Assembly (NCBI RefSeq): GCF_002943465.1
Contig: NZ_PTQY01000006.1
Location: forward strand, 124,001-188,000
Length of the DNA stretch: 64,000 nucleotides
Direction of reading: 5' to 3'
Source of the DNA: Rhodoferax sp. TS-BS-61-7
GTDB taxonomy: Bacteria; Pseudomonadota; Gammaproteobacteria; Burkholderiales; Burkholderiaceae_C
Each line of letters starts with the position of its first letter. The first letter of the stretch is position 1. Below the pieces are notes generated by a model. That model had not been told where the DNA came from and searched no databases. It saw only the letters and a program-made list of their open reading frames with translations. The translations under genes were made by a program, and so were the position numbers. This document shows, in pieces, positions 37,995 to 45,905 of this stretch.

Positions 37995-38819
37995 CTATTT
38001 GCTGTCGCGCGGGCGAATGCTTTCCTTGAGCACATTGGCCGGATAGTAGGTCTGAAAACTCTTCCACAGCGTACTCGCCACGGTGGGGCGGTTCAGCAGG
38101 GCCAGCAGCGTGGCGCTGTCTTCTTTGCTGAGAGAGTTTTTGGAGATGTAAAGGCCGTTGTCTCCCCAGGGCAATTCCGCAATCGGGTCGAAGCGCAGCT
38201 TGTCCACCATGTCGCTAACCCGCGCATCGTCCTGGATAGCCCCCACCAGAATCACCGGCGCCATGATGGTGACATCCCCTGGGTTGGCCTTGAGCACCCG
38301 GGCTACGGCCAGCGGGTCAGATTCCAGCACCAGGCGGTTTTGCCGCTGCAGTGCCTCCGTCAGTTCCTGGTAGGCCACGCCGTAATCGAATCCACGCACC
38401 AGCACCACACGCACGTCCTTGCGCTCAATCAGGTCGTAGGCGCTCTTGAAGGGTGCTCGCTTCCCATCCAACGAAATCAGGGTGGCGCGGCTGCGGGTGA
38501 GCGGCACAAATATGCCGTGCTCGTCGCGTCGTTGGGTCTTGGTGGCCGGCACCAGCAGGTCCGCCTTGCCGGTTTCAAACAGCAGTTCCTGGCGTGCACG
38601 CGGCACCGGCGTCAGCACAAATTCACAACCATCTTTGCCACCCAGTGAACGCAGCAGTTCGGGGTAAATGCCGCTGATCTCGCCATCGCTGATGATCACA
38701 CTTTGCCCCGTGGACGACATGGGGACTTGCATCGGGCGGGAGCAGTTCGCCATGGCTACCCCACCCGTGGCAAGGGCAATGCAAGTAGTCAACGTAGGCA
38801 AGAGAGTGGGCAGGCGCAC
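37995..38819 (-). CDS. periplasmic binding protein-like (family 3 SBP)
   Basis: 274-residue protein with a signal peptide ending in VAMANC (residue about 25). Its two-lobed profile (EISGIYPELLRSLGG, then PRARQELLFETGKADLLVP) is that of amino-acid-type solute-binding proteins, many of which in this group act without a transporter. No permease is adjacent. Convergent with thiQ, 15 bases apart. Ligand unknown. Confidence 0.75.
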   Translation of the reverse strand: MRLPTLLPTLTTCIALATGGVAMANCSRPMQVPMSSTGQSVIISDGEISGIYPELLRSLGGKDGCEFVLTPVPRARQELLFETGKADLLVPATKTQRRDEHGIFVPLTRSRATLISLDGKRAPFKSAYDLIERKDVRVVLVRGFDYGVAYQELTEALQRQNRLVLESDPLAVARVLKANPGDVTIMAPVILVGAIQDDARVSDMVDKLRFDPIAELPWGDNGLYISKNSLSKEDSATLLALLNRPTVASTLWKSFQTYYPANVLKESIRPRDSK

Positions 38820-38974
38820 GAGGAGCTTCCGGTTTGTTACAAATCAGTCTAGCGCAAGCCCCCTGTGCTGTCAGCGGTAAAAGCCAGAACCAGGGCCTGG
38901 CGCAGGGCCATGGCCTAGGGCCTATGACGGAGTGAGCCCAACGGACTATTGAGCCGGTCAGGTCGAGCCGTTAA

Positions 38975-38997
38975 CCTTGTAACACTTTGATACAAGG
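38975..38997. promoter_or_regulatory. 7-bp inverted repeat overlapping ribosome site
   Basis: CCTTGTA (38975-38981) and TACAAGG (38991-38997), spacer 9 bases. The right arm covers the start of the AAGGTGAGGA ribosome site of the PEP-CTERM gene (ATG 39012). It could be an operator or an RNA hairpin that hides the ribosome site. No clear sigma-54 promoter was found upstream. Confidence 0.5.
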
Positions 38998-39011
38998 TGA
39001 GGAAAAAACGT

Positions 39012-39749
39012 ATGTCTTTCAAATTCTGGATGGTTGGCGCACTCAGCGCCACCTTGGCACTGGCCGCACAGGCCAGCACCCCCAATACCAACACCACCAT
39101 TTACGGTGACAACTTCGGCACTGGCAGCAGCTACAGCACCACCTTTTTGAATGGTGTGACGGCTAATTTTGTTGCCAAGGTTGGTGGCAACGACGCCAAC
39201 TTCAGCTTCAAGCCCGGTCAGGGCGGTTTCCAGGGCGTGGGCGTGTCGCCCAAGCGCGGTTCCGAGCGCACCCCGGGCGAAATCGACATTGGCGAGTCCA
39301 TCACCGGCAGTTTCTCGGCCGGTATCAAGATCACCAGCTTCACGCTGGGCCTGTTGTTTGATGGCGGCGAATACCACGATGTGAACGAAGTCGCCAAGGT
39401 CAAGGCCTTCTACGAAGGTAGGTGGCACTCCTTCACGCTCAAGGCTACCGGTACCACCTTGGCGCTGTGGTCTGGCGTTGGCGCGACCATCACCAACCTG
39501 AGCGCAGCCGCTGATGGCCTGGGCGGTGTCTGGAATGTGGCAAACCCCTTTGGCGACAAGCTGGTCAGCAAGCTGGTTTTCACGGCGATTGAGGGCGACG
39601 CAGCCCGTGGTTGCCGCAACTGCACCAACCAGTCCGACTACACGCTGATCAGTGTGAGCGCCGTGCCCGAACCCGAAACCTATGCCTTGTTGCTGGCTGG
39701 TCTGGGCGCGGTGGGCATGGCAGCGCGCCGCCGCAAGCAGCAGCGCTGA
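39012..39749 (+). CDS. PEP-CTERM sorting-signal protein
   Basis: 245-residue secreted protein: signal peptide at residues 1-24 (ALAAQA), a Gly/Thr/Ser-rich beta body, and a C-terminal sorting tail of VPEPETYALLLAGLGAVG followed by a helix and MAARRRK. Such tails are cut by exosortase and the protein is exported to the extracellular matrix. No exosortase is in the window. The ATG at 39012 is behind a strong AGGTGAGGA site. The body has two Cys (GCRNCTN) near the end. Confidence 0.9.
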   Translation: MSFKFWMVGALSATLALAAQASTPNTNTTIYGDNFGTGSSYSTTFLNGVTANFVAKVGGNDANFSFKPGQGGFQGVGVSPKRGSERTPGEIDIGESITGSFSAGIKITSFTLGLLFDGGEYHDVNEVAKVKAFYEGRWHSFTLKATGTTLALWSGVGATITNLSAAADGLGGVWNVANPFGDKLVSKLVFTAIEGDAARGCRNCTNQSDYTLISVSAVPEPETYALLLAGLGAVGMAARRRKQQR

Positions 39750-39761
39750 GCGTTTGCGTTC

Positions 39762-39800
39762 CCCAACAAAAAACCGGCCTTGTGCCGGTTTTTTGTTGGG
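39762..39800. terminator. bidirectional intrinsic terminator
   Basis: Perfect 17-bp stem: CCCAACAAAAAACCGGC (39762-39778) pairs with GCCGGTTTTTTGTTGGG (39784-39800), loop 5 bases. The stem carries the A-run and T-run, so it can terminate both the PEP-CTERM gene (+) and the ATPase gene (minus). Confidence 0.9.
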
Positions 39801-39814
39801 CGTCTGTCGGTGCA

Positions 39815-40465
39815 TCAGGCCGGTGCAATGCCATCGACCCGCAGGTGCAGCACACGGTCGGCCTGCGCGGTAGCGGCCAACGAATGGGTGACCAGTACCA
39901 GCGCCGTGCCGTGCTGGCGGGTTTGCGCCACCAGGGCGTTCATCACCTTGGCGGCGGTGGTGGGGTCCAGGTTGCCCGTGGGTTCATCTGCCAGCAGCAG
40001 GGCCGGCTGGTGGACCAGTGCCCGCGCAATGGCTACACGCTGCAACTGCCCACCGCTGAGCTGCTGCGGCAGGCGCGCGCCCAGGCCGCCCAGGCCCACG
40101 GCCTCCAGCAGCGCCTCGACCCGTGCCGGGTCGGGCCGGTTCAACAGCAAGAGCGGCAGTGCTACGTTTTGCGCTACATCCAAATGCGGCAGCACATGGA
40201 AGGCCTGGAACACAAAACCCACGGCCCCGCGGCGCAGCAGGGCACGCGCGTCGTCGTTCAATGCAGCAAGGTTGTGCCCGGTCAGCTGGACACTGCCGCT
40301 GTCCCAGTGGTCCAGCCCGGCCATGCAGTTCAGCAGCGTGGACTTGCCCACGCCCGATTCGCCCACGATGGCGACAAACTCGCCGGGCGCCACGTCCAGC
40401 GACACGTTGGCAAACACGGGCGTGCTGCCGTAATGTTTGCTGAGGGCCTGGACGCGCAGGGTCAT
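39815..40465 (-). CDS. ABC transporter ATP-binding protein (LolD/AttE-like)
   Basis: 216-residue ATPase: Walker [29 protein letters not shown], Walker [13 protein letters not shown]. The GESGVGKST and ADEPTGNLD forms are typical of the LolD/MacB group that pairs with FtsX-type permeases. No permease is adjacent. The best candidate in the window is 26552-29137. The start ATG at 40465 overlaps the end of miaA by 4 bases. Confidence 0.88.
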   Translation of the reverse strand: MTLRVQALSKHYGSTPVFANVSLDVAPGEFVAIVGESGVGKSTLLNCMAGLDHWDSGSVQLTGHNLAALNDDARALLRRGAVGFVFQAFHVLPHLDVAQNVALPLLLLNRPDPARVEALLEAVGLGGLGARLPQQLSGGQLQRVAIARALVHQPALLLADEPTGNLDPTTAAKVMNALVAQTRQHGTALVLVTHSLAATAQADRVLHLRVDGIAPA

Positions 40466-41433
40466 GGGGTGGGACGCTGGGCCAAGATGGTGTCGACCAG
40501 CGTCAGTACTTGCGCCAGTGCATCGGGCGCATCGGCCGCCACCACCTGGCGCTGCGGCATGGAGCGCAGCCAGGTGATCTGCCGCTTGGCGAGCTGGCGG
40601 GTGGCGAAGATCCCCTTGTCGCGCAGCTCGGCCATCGGCCACACACCATCGAGTGCCTCCCAGGCCTGGCGGTAGCCCACGCAGCGCACGCTGGGCAGGT
40701 CCAGGTGCAGGTCGCCGCGCGCGCGCAGGGTGTGCACCTCGTCCAGAAAACCCTGGGCCAGCATGGTGTCAAAGCGCTGGGCAATGCGGCCGTGGAGCCA
40801 GGCGCGGTCGGTGGGTTCCAAGGAAATTAGTGCTCTAGCCCCCGTGGAATCTGCGCGAGCAGCTTCTGTTTTGATAGCAGAGCCAGCCGCGTGGAAGTGC
40901 GACAGCGGCAAACCCGAGATGCGGTACACCTCCAGCGCACGCTGGATGCGCTGGCTGTCGGCCGGGGCCAGGCGGGCCGCGGTGATCGGGTCCACCAGCG
41001 CCAGCTCGGCGTGCATGGCGGGCCAGCCTTTCTCGGTCGCTTCGGCGTCCAGCGCGGCGCGCACCTCGGGGTTGGCGGCGGGCATGTCGTCCAGCCCGTC
41101 GAACAGGGCCTTGAAGTACAGCATGGTGCCGCCCACCAGCAGTGGCAGCTTGCCACGTGCGGCAATGTCCACGATTAGCGTTTGCGCGTCGCGCACAAAT
41201 TCGGCGGCGCTGTAGGCATTCAGCGGGTCGTGGATGTCGATGAGGTGGTGCGGCACGGCTGCGAGCTCGGCGGCGCTGGGTTTGGCTGTGCCAATGTCCA
41301 TGCTGCGGAACACGAGGGCCGAGTCCACGCTGATGATTTCGCACGGGTGGCGCTCTGCAATCGCCAGCGCGGCGGCCGTCTTGCCACTGGCCGTGGGGCC
41401 GGCCAGGCAGATGTGGAAGGGCAGCGTGCTCAT
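40462..41433 (-). CDS. miaA: tRNA dimethylallyltransferase
   Basis: 323-residue enzyme that adds a dimethylallyl group to A37 of tRNAs reading UNN codons. [13 protein letters not shown] (P-loop), [21 protein letters not shown], and [14 protein letters not shown] are the family's motifs; [10 protein letters not shown] and [13 protein letters not shown] lie near the end. Residues about 185-203 ([19 protein letters not shown]), in a loop that varies between species, come from the dispersed element. It overlaps the MATE gene upstream and the ATPase gene downstream. Confidence 0.94.
   Translation of the reverse strand: MSTLPFHICLAGPTASGKTAAALAIAERHPCEIISVDSALVFRSMDIGTAKPSAAELAAVPHHLIDIHDPLNAYSAAEFVRDAQTLIVDIAARGKLPLLVGGTMLYFKALFDGLDDMPAANPEVRAALDAEATEKGWPAMHAELALVDPITAARLAPADSQRIQRALEVYRISGLPLSHFHAAGSAIKTEAARADSTGARALISLEPTDRAWLHGRIAQRFDTMLAQGFLDEVHTLRARGDLHLDLPSVRCVGYRQAWEALDGVWPMAELRDKGIFATRQLAKRQITWLRSMPQRQVVAADAPDALAQVLTLVDTILAQRPTP
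40824..40879. repeat. dispersed 56-bp element, copy in miaA
   Basis: On the + strand: GCTCTAGCCCCCGTGGAATC, CTGCGCGAGCAGC, and a terminal TGATAGCA. miaA (minus) reads it as [19 protein letters not shown], the same frame as the copies in amiC and the first mutL copy. Lies in a loop. Confidence 0.88.
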
Positions 41434-42845
41434 GCAGTGCGCCCTTGCACGGGCAAGTGGTCCAGCGCCACCTTGCGCAGCAGCAGTACCAGGCCCACCG
41501 CGGCCACCGTCAGCCCTACCACCAGCGCAATCCAAAAGCCTTGTGCGCCCATGGCCTGGACCGGGTGCCAGGGCAGCCACTGCGGCGCCAGACCTAGCAC
41601 ACAGCCCAGCGGCAGCGAGAACACCCAGAAGGCAGTGAGGTGGATCACCATGGGGCTGCGGGTGACCTTGTAGCCGCGGATGGCGCAGCTGATCACCACC
41701 TGGGCCGAGTCCGACAGCTGAAACGCCGCGGCCAGCAACAGCAGGTTGGCGGCCAGGGCGGCTACGGCTGCGTCATTGGTATAGGCCCAGGCAATTTGGT
41801 GGGTAAACAGCGCCATGGCGATGGCGGACACCACACCAAACCCCAAGCCCGCATTCACCCCCACCCAGGCCCGAAAACGCGCCGCCACCGGGTCGCCTGC
41901 GCCCAGCGACTGGCCCACCCGGGTGAGCAAGGCAATGCCCAAACTCAGCGGCACCATAAAGACCAGCGAGGTGAAGTTCAGCGCAATCTGGTGTGCTGCC
42001 ACCTCGCGGCTGCCAAACCCGGCAATCAGCAGGGCAATGAGGCCAAAGGCGCTGGTCTCGGCAAAGTAGGTCACGCCAATCGGAAAACCCAGTTTCCACA
42101 GTGCGCGCAGTTTGGCGGGGTGCGGCCATTCCCATTGGCCAAAGGGCCAGGTGCTGCGGTAGGTGGGCGCAAAGCGCATCCACAGCAGCAGGCCCAGAAA
42201 GTTGAGCCAGACGCACAGCAGCGTAGCCCAGGCGCAGCCCAGCCCGCCCAGGCGTGGGAAGGGGCCCACGCCAAACACCAGCAGCCAGTTCACCAGCACG
42301 TTGAGCCCCAGCGCGGCCAGCGACATGACCATGATGGGTTTGGTCTGGTTCAGGCTGGCGCTGTAGCCGTAGAGCACGCGGTAGCAGGTGAAGGCCGGCA
42401 GGCCAAAGCTGATGATGAAGACAAAACCGCTGGCCACCTCGCGCACATGGGGTTCGATGTCCATGTGGTCAAACACCCGCGCGGCCACGTTAACCAGCAC
42501 CATGGCACACAGCCCTACGCCCAACGCCTTCCACAGGCCCTGGCGCACGAGGTGCGGCACCTTGTCAAATTCTTGTGCGCCCACATGGTGGGCCACCAAG
42601 GGTGCCACTGACATCATCAGCCCCATGAGCGTGATGATGGTGATGTTCCAGATGGAGACGCCCAGCGAGATGCCGGCCAGGTCGTGTGCCGACGCGTGGC
42701 CGGCCATGGCCACATCGGCCACCGACATGCCTACATTTGCCAGCTGCCCGATCAGGATGGGCCAGGCCAGTTGCCACAGGGCTGCCAGTTCGGTGCCTGC
42801 GCGCCGCATGCGGGTAGGGGAAAACGGAAAGGGAATGGCAGACAT
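41430..42845 (-). CDS. MATE family efflux transporter
   Basis: 471-residue protein with 12 membrane helices. MATE features: [23 protein letters not shown] near the N-terminus and the repeated GxxxAxA pattern in the second half ([22 protein letters not shown]). Probably exports drugs or metabolites in exchange for sodium or protons. Its stop overlaps miaA by 4 bases, although the two are not functionally related. Confidence 0.9.
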   Translation of the reverse strand: MSAIPFPFSPTRMRRAGTELAALWQLAWPILIGQLANVGMSVADVAMAGHASAHDLAGISLGVSIWNITIITLMGLMMSVAPLVAHHVGAQEFDKVPHLVRQGLWKALGVGLCAMVLVNVAARVFDHMDIEPHVREVASGFVFIISFGLPAFTCYRVLYGYSASLNQTKPIMVMSLAALGLNVLVNWLLVFGVGPFPRLGGLGCAWATLLCVWLNFLGLLLWMRFAPTYRSTWPFGQWEWPHPAKLRALWKLGFPIGVTYFAETSAFGLIALLIAGFGSREVAAHQIALNFTSLVFMVPLSLGIALLTRVGQSLGAGDPVAARFRAWVGVNAGLGFGVVSAIAMALFTHQIAWAYTNDAAVAALAANLLLLAAAFQLSDSAQVVISCAIRGYKVTRSPMVIHLTAFWVFSLPLGCVLGLAPQWLPWHPVQAMGAQGFWIALVVGLTVAAVGLVLLLRKVALDHLPVQGRTA

Positions 42846-42891
42846 GGGCCTGCCATTCTAGGGGCGCGGTGTGCCCCTCGGTTTGTCGCGT

Positions 42892-44067
42892 TTACTTGCC
42901 GTCGCGCGCGGCCACCGCGGTGTCAGGGAAGTCGCTGAACAGGCCGTCCACACCCAGCGCGAAGAAGCGTTTGTATTCAGCCTTGGCGTCGCCCTTGTAG
43001 TCGGACAACAGGCCGGGGGCTTCGCTGCGGAAGGTGTAGGGGTGCACAAACAGGCCGGCAGCGTGGGCGTTCTTCACCACGTCGGTGGGGGGCAGGGCCA
43101 CGCGGTCGTTGTCGGTGATTTTGCCGTCGCCGTTCAGGTCACGCGGTTTGCCGTCGGCACCCAGCACATGGGCGGCGCTGGCCAGATAGGGTTTCCAGGG
43201 GCCAATGCCGTCGGCGTAGGTTTTGACTTCGGCCAGGCCTTTGGGGGTCAGCAGGTCGGGGAAGGTGCGGCTGTCTTTGGCCACGGCAAAGTCATACGGT
43301 TTGTCGAAGGGGGCCACCAGGGTCACGTTGCCTTTGGAGTCCACATCGTCGGCGTCCACCAGTTGCACCAGGCGCACCTGGGTCAGCTTGCGCAGGGCTT
43401 TGAGGTTGGACACTTCGAAGGACTGGATGATGACCGGCGAAGTCTTTTGGGTGTAACCGTATTCGGCCAAGAGAGCCAGCAAACGTGGCTCGATGGGCAG
43501 ACCCGCGTCGATATGGTAGGTGGGGTGTTTGGTTTCGGGGTACACGCCGATGGTGCGGCCGGTGCGGGCGGACTCAGACTTGGCAAGGTCCAAAATTTCG
43601 CGGAAGGTGGGGATCTGGAACTGGCCGTCAAAGGACTTGTCACGGGCGGCGTTGGCTTGTTTGGCGCGCAGGGTGCGCAGCTCGGCCAGGGTGAAGTCGG
43701 TGGCAAACCAGCCTGTTTCGTTCACGCCGTCCACTTTGCGCGTGGTTTTGCGGCTGGCGAACTCGGGGCGGGCCGACACATCGGTGGTGGCGGTGATGTT
43801 GGGTTCGTGGCGGGCGACCAGTTCGCCGTCTTTGGTGACGACCAGATCGGGCTCGATGAAGTCAGCGCCCAGCTCTACGGCCTTTTTGTAGGCAGCCAGG
43901 GTGTGCTCTGGCAGGTAACCGCTGGCGCCGCGGTGGCCAATGACCAGGGGTTTGGCGCCGTTCAGCGTGGGGTAGGCGGAGGTTTGCAGACCGGTGTTGG
44001 CGCAGGCCGCCAGCAGGGCCGCGGCAGACAAAGCCACTGCGGTGGCGGTGAAACGGAAACGTGTCAT
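42892..44067 (-). CDS. glpQ: glycerophosphodiester phosphodiesterase, lipoprotein
   Basis: 391-residue enzyme that splits glycerophosphodiesters into glycerol 3-phosphate and an alcohol. Signal with a lipobox LLAAC (Cys at residue about 22). Catalytic region: [21 protein letters not shown], then [22 protein letters not shown], which give the two catalytic histidines and the metal-binding Glu residues. Length fits the periplasmic GlpQ type. The symbol is by family. Confidence 0.9.
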   Translation of the reverse strand: MTRFRFTATAVALSAAALLAACANTGLQTSAYPTLNGAKPLVIGHRGASGYLPEHTLAAYKKAVELGADFIEPDLVVTKDGELVARHEPNITATTDVSARPEFASRKTTRKVDGVNETGWFATDFTLAELRTLRAKQANAARDKSFDGQFQIPTFREILDLAKSESARTGRTIGVYPETKHPTYHIDAGLPIEPRLLALLAEYGYTQKTSPVIIQSFEVSNLKALRKLTQVRLVQLVDADDVDSKGNVTLVAPFDKPYDFAVAKDSRTFPDLLTPKGLAEVKTYADGIGPWKPYLASAAHVLGADGKPRDLNGDGKITDNDRVALPPTDVVKNAHAAGLFVHPYTFRSEAPGLLSDYKGDAKAEYKRFFALGVDGLFSDFPDTAVAARDGK

Positions 44068-44143
44068 GGAATGTCCCTTGGAGTTGAAATGACCAGCGGC
44101 GGATGATGGTGTCGCCGTGTGACCAATCCATGACAGCGCGGTT

Positions 44144-45037
44144 TCAGGGTTTGGCGTCGATCAGGTCCAGCCAGCGCTGCAGGGGGTTGAAACCGGTAAT
44201 GAGCGCGCTGGCCACCAACACCAGGGCACCACCGATCAGCACGCCGCTGCCCAGCTCTTCACCCAGAAACAGGTGGCCCCACAACACGCCAAACACAGGG
44301 ATCATGAAAATGGGACTCATGGCAGCCACGGGTGTGACGTGGCGCAGGATGCGCAGGTGGGCCCAGTAGGCCAGGCCCGAGGTGACGATGCCCATGACCG
44401 CCGTGGCAACCAGGGCCCCCAGGGTGAACCCTGCATCTGGCAGGCTGTAGGCGGCGCCCGGCAGAAGCATGAGTAGTGACATGGCATGGATGCCGGCGGC
44501 AATTTGCAGCGGCTGCATGTGGCCCACGGCCCGTTTGGTGATGGGGGCCGAAAAGCCATAACAGGCCGATGCCAACACACAGGCCAGTACGGCTAGCACC
44601 ACGCTCGGGGACAGTTGCACCGGCCCCAGGCTCACGATGAAAGCCACGCCTGCCAAGCCGCACAGGCAGCCCAGCACCTTGCGTGTGGTGATGGTGTCTT
44701 CGCCCATGCGGGCCGAGGCAAACATGCCGAAGATCACCGCCGTGGAGTTGAGCAACGCGCTGTAACCCGCCGGCAGCTGCAACCCGGCCCAGGCAAACAG
44801 CAAAAACGGCACGGCCACCGACAGGGCACCGATGACCGCCAGCGTGCGCCAGTGCTGCCAGGCCCAGGGCTGGCGCATGGCCCGCATCAAAATGGCCAGC
44901 GTGGCGGTGGCCAAGCCCACGCGCAGCAGCGCCAGCACATTGGGGCCGAACACCGGGCTGGCCATGCGGATGAACAGGAAGGATGCGCCCCACAGCGCCG
45001 ACAGGGCGACGAGTTGCGCGAAGTATTTGGTTTTCAT
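44144..45037 (-). CDS. EamA/DMT family transporter
   Basis: 297-residue protein with ten membrane helices in two EamA repeats ([20 protein letters not shown] near the N-terminus; the second repeat around residue 150). Likely a metabolite exporter; substrate unknown. Gap of 76 bases to glpQ downstream. Confidence 0.88.
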   Translation of the reverse strand: MKTKYFAQLVALSALWGASFLFIRMASPVFGPNVLALLRVGLATATLAILMRAMRQPWAWQHWRTLAVIGALSVAVPFLLFAWAGLQLPAGYSALLNSTAVIFGMFASARMGEDTITTRKVLGCLCGLAGVAFIVSLGPVQLSPSVVLAVLACVLASACYGFSAPITKRAVGHMQPLQIAAGIHAMSLLMLLPGAAYSLPDAGFTLGALVATAVMGIVTSGLAYWAHLRILRHVTPVAAMSPIFMIPVFGVLWGHLFLGEELGSGVLIGGALVLVASALITGFNPLQRWLDLIDAKP

Positions 45038-45167
45038 GGGCGTTGGTGGTGATGGGCAAGCATCCCGTCGTCGGTGCTCTGGTAGGGGCGCGGTTGGGGG
45101 CTGCTCATCTGGATCGGTATGGTTGTAAGCAGTGCATGCTGGCTAGCCAAGCATAACTTTTGGCCAT

Positions 45168-45905
45168 CTACCAGAAGCTGAATTCACCCCGGAGCATCGC
45201 GGCGCGCTGCTCCGGGGTGAATTTCTCAATCGCGTAGCGCAGCGTGGTGCGGGGCAGGGCGGTGTAATGCGTTTGCAGAAACGCCAACAGCCGTGCCTCG
45301 TCCCGCTTGCCCAGCTCGCGCAGCATCCAGCCGCAGGCCTTGTGCATGAGGTCGTGCGGGTCGGTGAGCAGCTGTGCGTAGAGCTTGAGCGCGTCGTCCA
45401 AGTCGCCTGCGCGGATGAAGGCAAAGGTGCTGAGTACGGCCAGGCGCCGCTCCCACAGCACGGGGGACTGTGCCCACTGCCAGAGGATGCTGCGGTCGCG
45501 CTTGAGCAGATACGGCCCAGTAATGTAAGGGCCCACGCCATCCACCAAGTTCCAGTTGTTGATGCGACGGCGCTGCTGCAGCACGCACTCAAATACTGAG
45601 GTTTGCACGGGCTCCTTGCCCTTGGCAAAGCGGCGCGTGAGGATGTCCAGCGCGAACAGGCGCACCTCGTTGTAGGGCGATTGCAGCAGGGCGGCACAGT
45701 CGTCCAGCGTGAGGGTGTTGAACTGGCGTGCGGTCTCGCGGATCACCGGCACACGGATGCCCAAGAACAGGTCACCTTCGCCATACTGGCCTGGAGCGCT
45801 TTGAAAATAACGCGCCGCCGTCTGTGCTTTGCCAGCATCGGCCAGCGCAAACAAAGCGCCTTCGGCCGCGTGGGCCTCGGGGCTCAGGCCGGGCACAGGA
45901 TGCAT
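45168..45905 (-). CDS. DNA alkylation repair protein (AlkD-like)
   Basis: 245-residue all-helical (HEAT-like) protein: GVRVPVIR-type GIRVPVIRETARQF, then NNWNLVDGVGPYI and LWERRLAVLSTFAF are AlkD features. AlkD removes bulky or alkylated bases. I chose the ATG at 45905, which overlaps the mutL stop by one base. The last 14 codons contain a 16-bp inverted repeat, which is odd for coding DNA and is listed separately. Confidence 0.85.
   Translation of the reverse strand: MHPVPGLSPEAHAAEGALFALADAGKAQTAARYFQSAPGQYGEGDLFLGIRVPVIRETARQFNTLTLDDCAALLQSPYNEVRLFALDILTRRFAKGKEPVQTSVFECVLQQRRRINNWNLVDGVGPYITGPYLLKRDRSILWQWAQSPVLWERRLAVLSTFAFIRAGDLDDALKLYAQLLTDPHDLMHKACGWMLRELGKRDEARLLAFLQTHYTALPRTTLRYAIEKFTPEQRAAMLRGEFSFW
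45181..45223. repeat. 16-bp inverted repeat inside AlkD-like gene end
   Basis: AATTCACCCCGGAGCA (45181-45196) and TGCTCCGGGGTGAATT (45208-45223), perfect, with an 11-base spacer. It covers codons for EKFTPEQRAAMLRGEF near the C-terminus. No T-run adjoins, so it is not a classical terminator. Confidence 0.85.

Noticed and set aside
38881..38935. Possible sigma-54 promoter upstream of the PEP-CTERM gene, and a triple AGGGCC repeat
   Set aside because: No GG-N10-GC with proper spacing was found; the AGGGCC copies look like GC-rich chance repetition.
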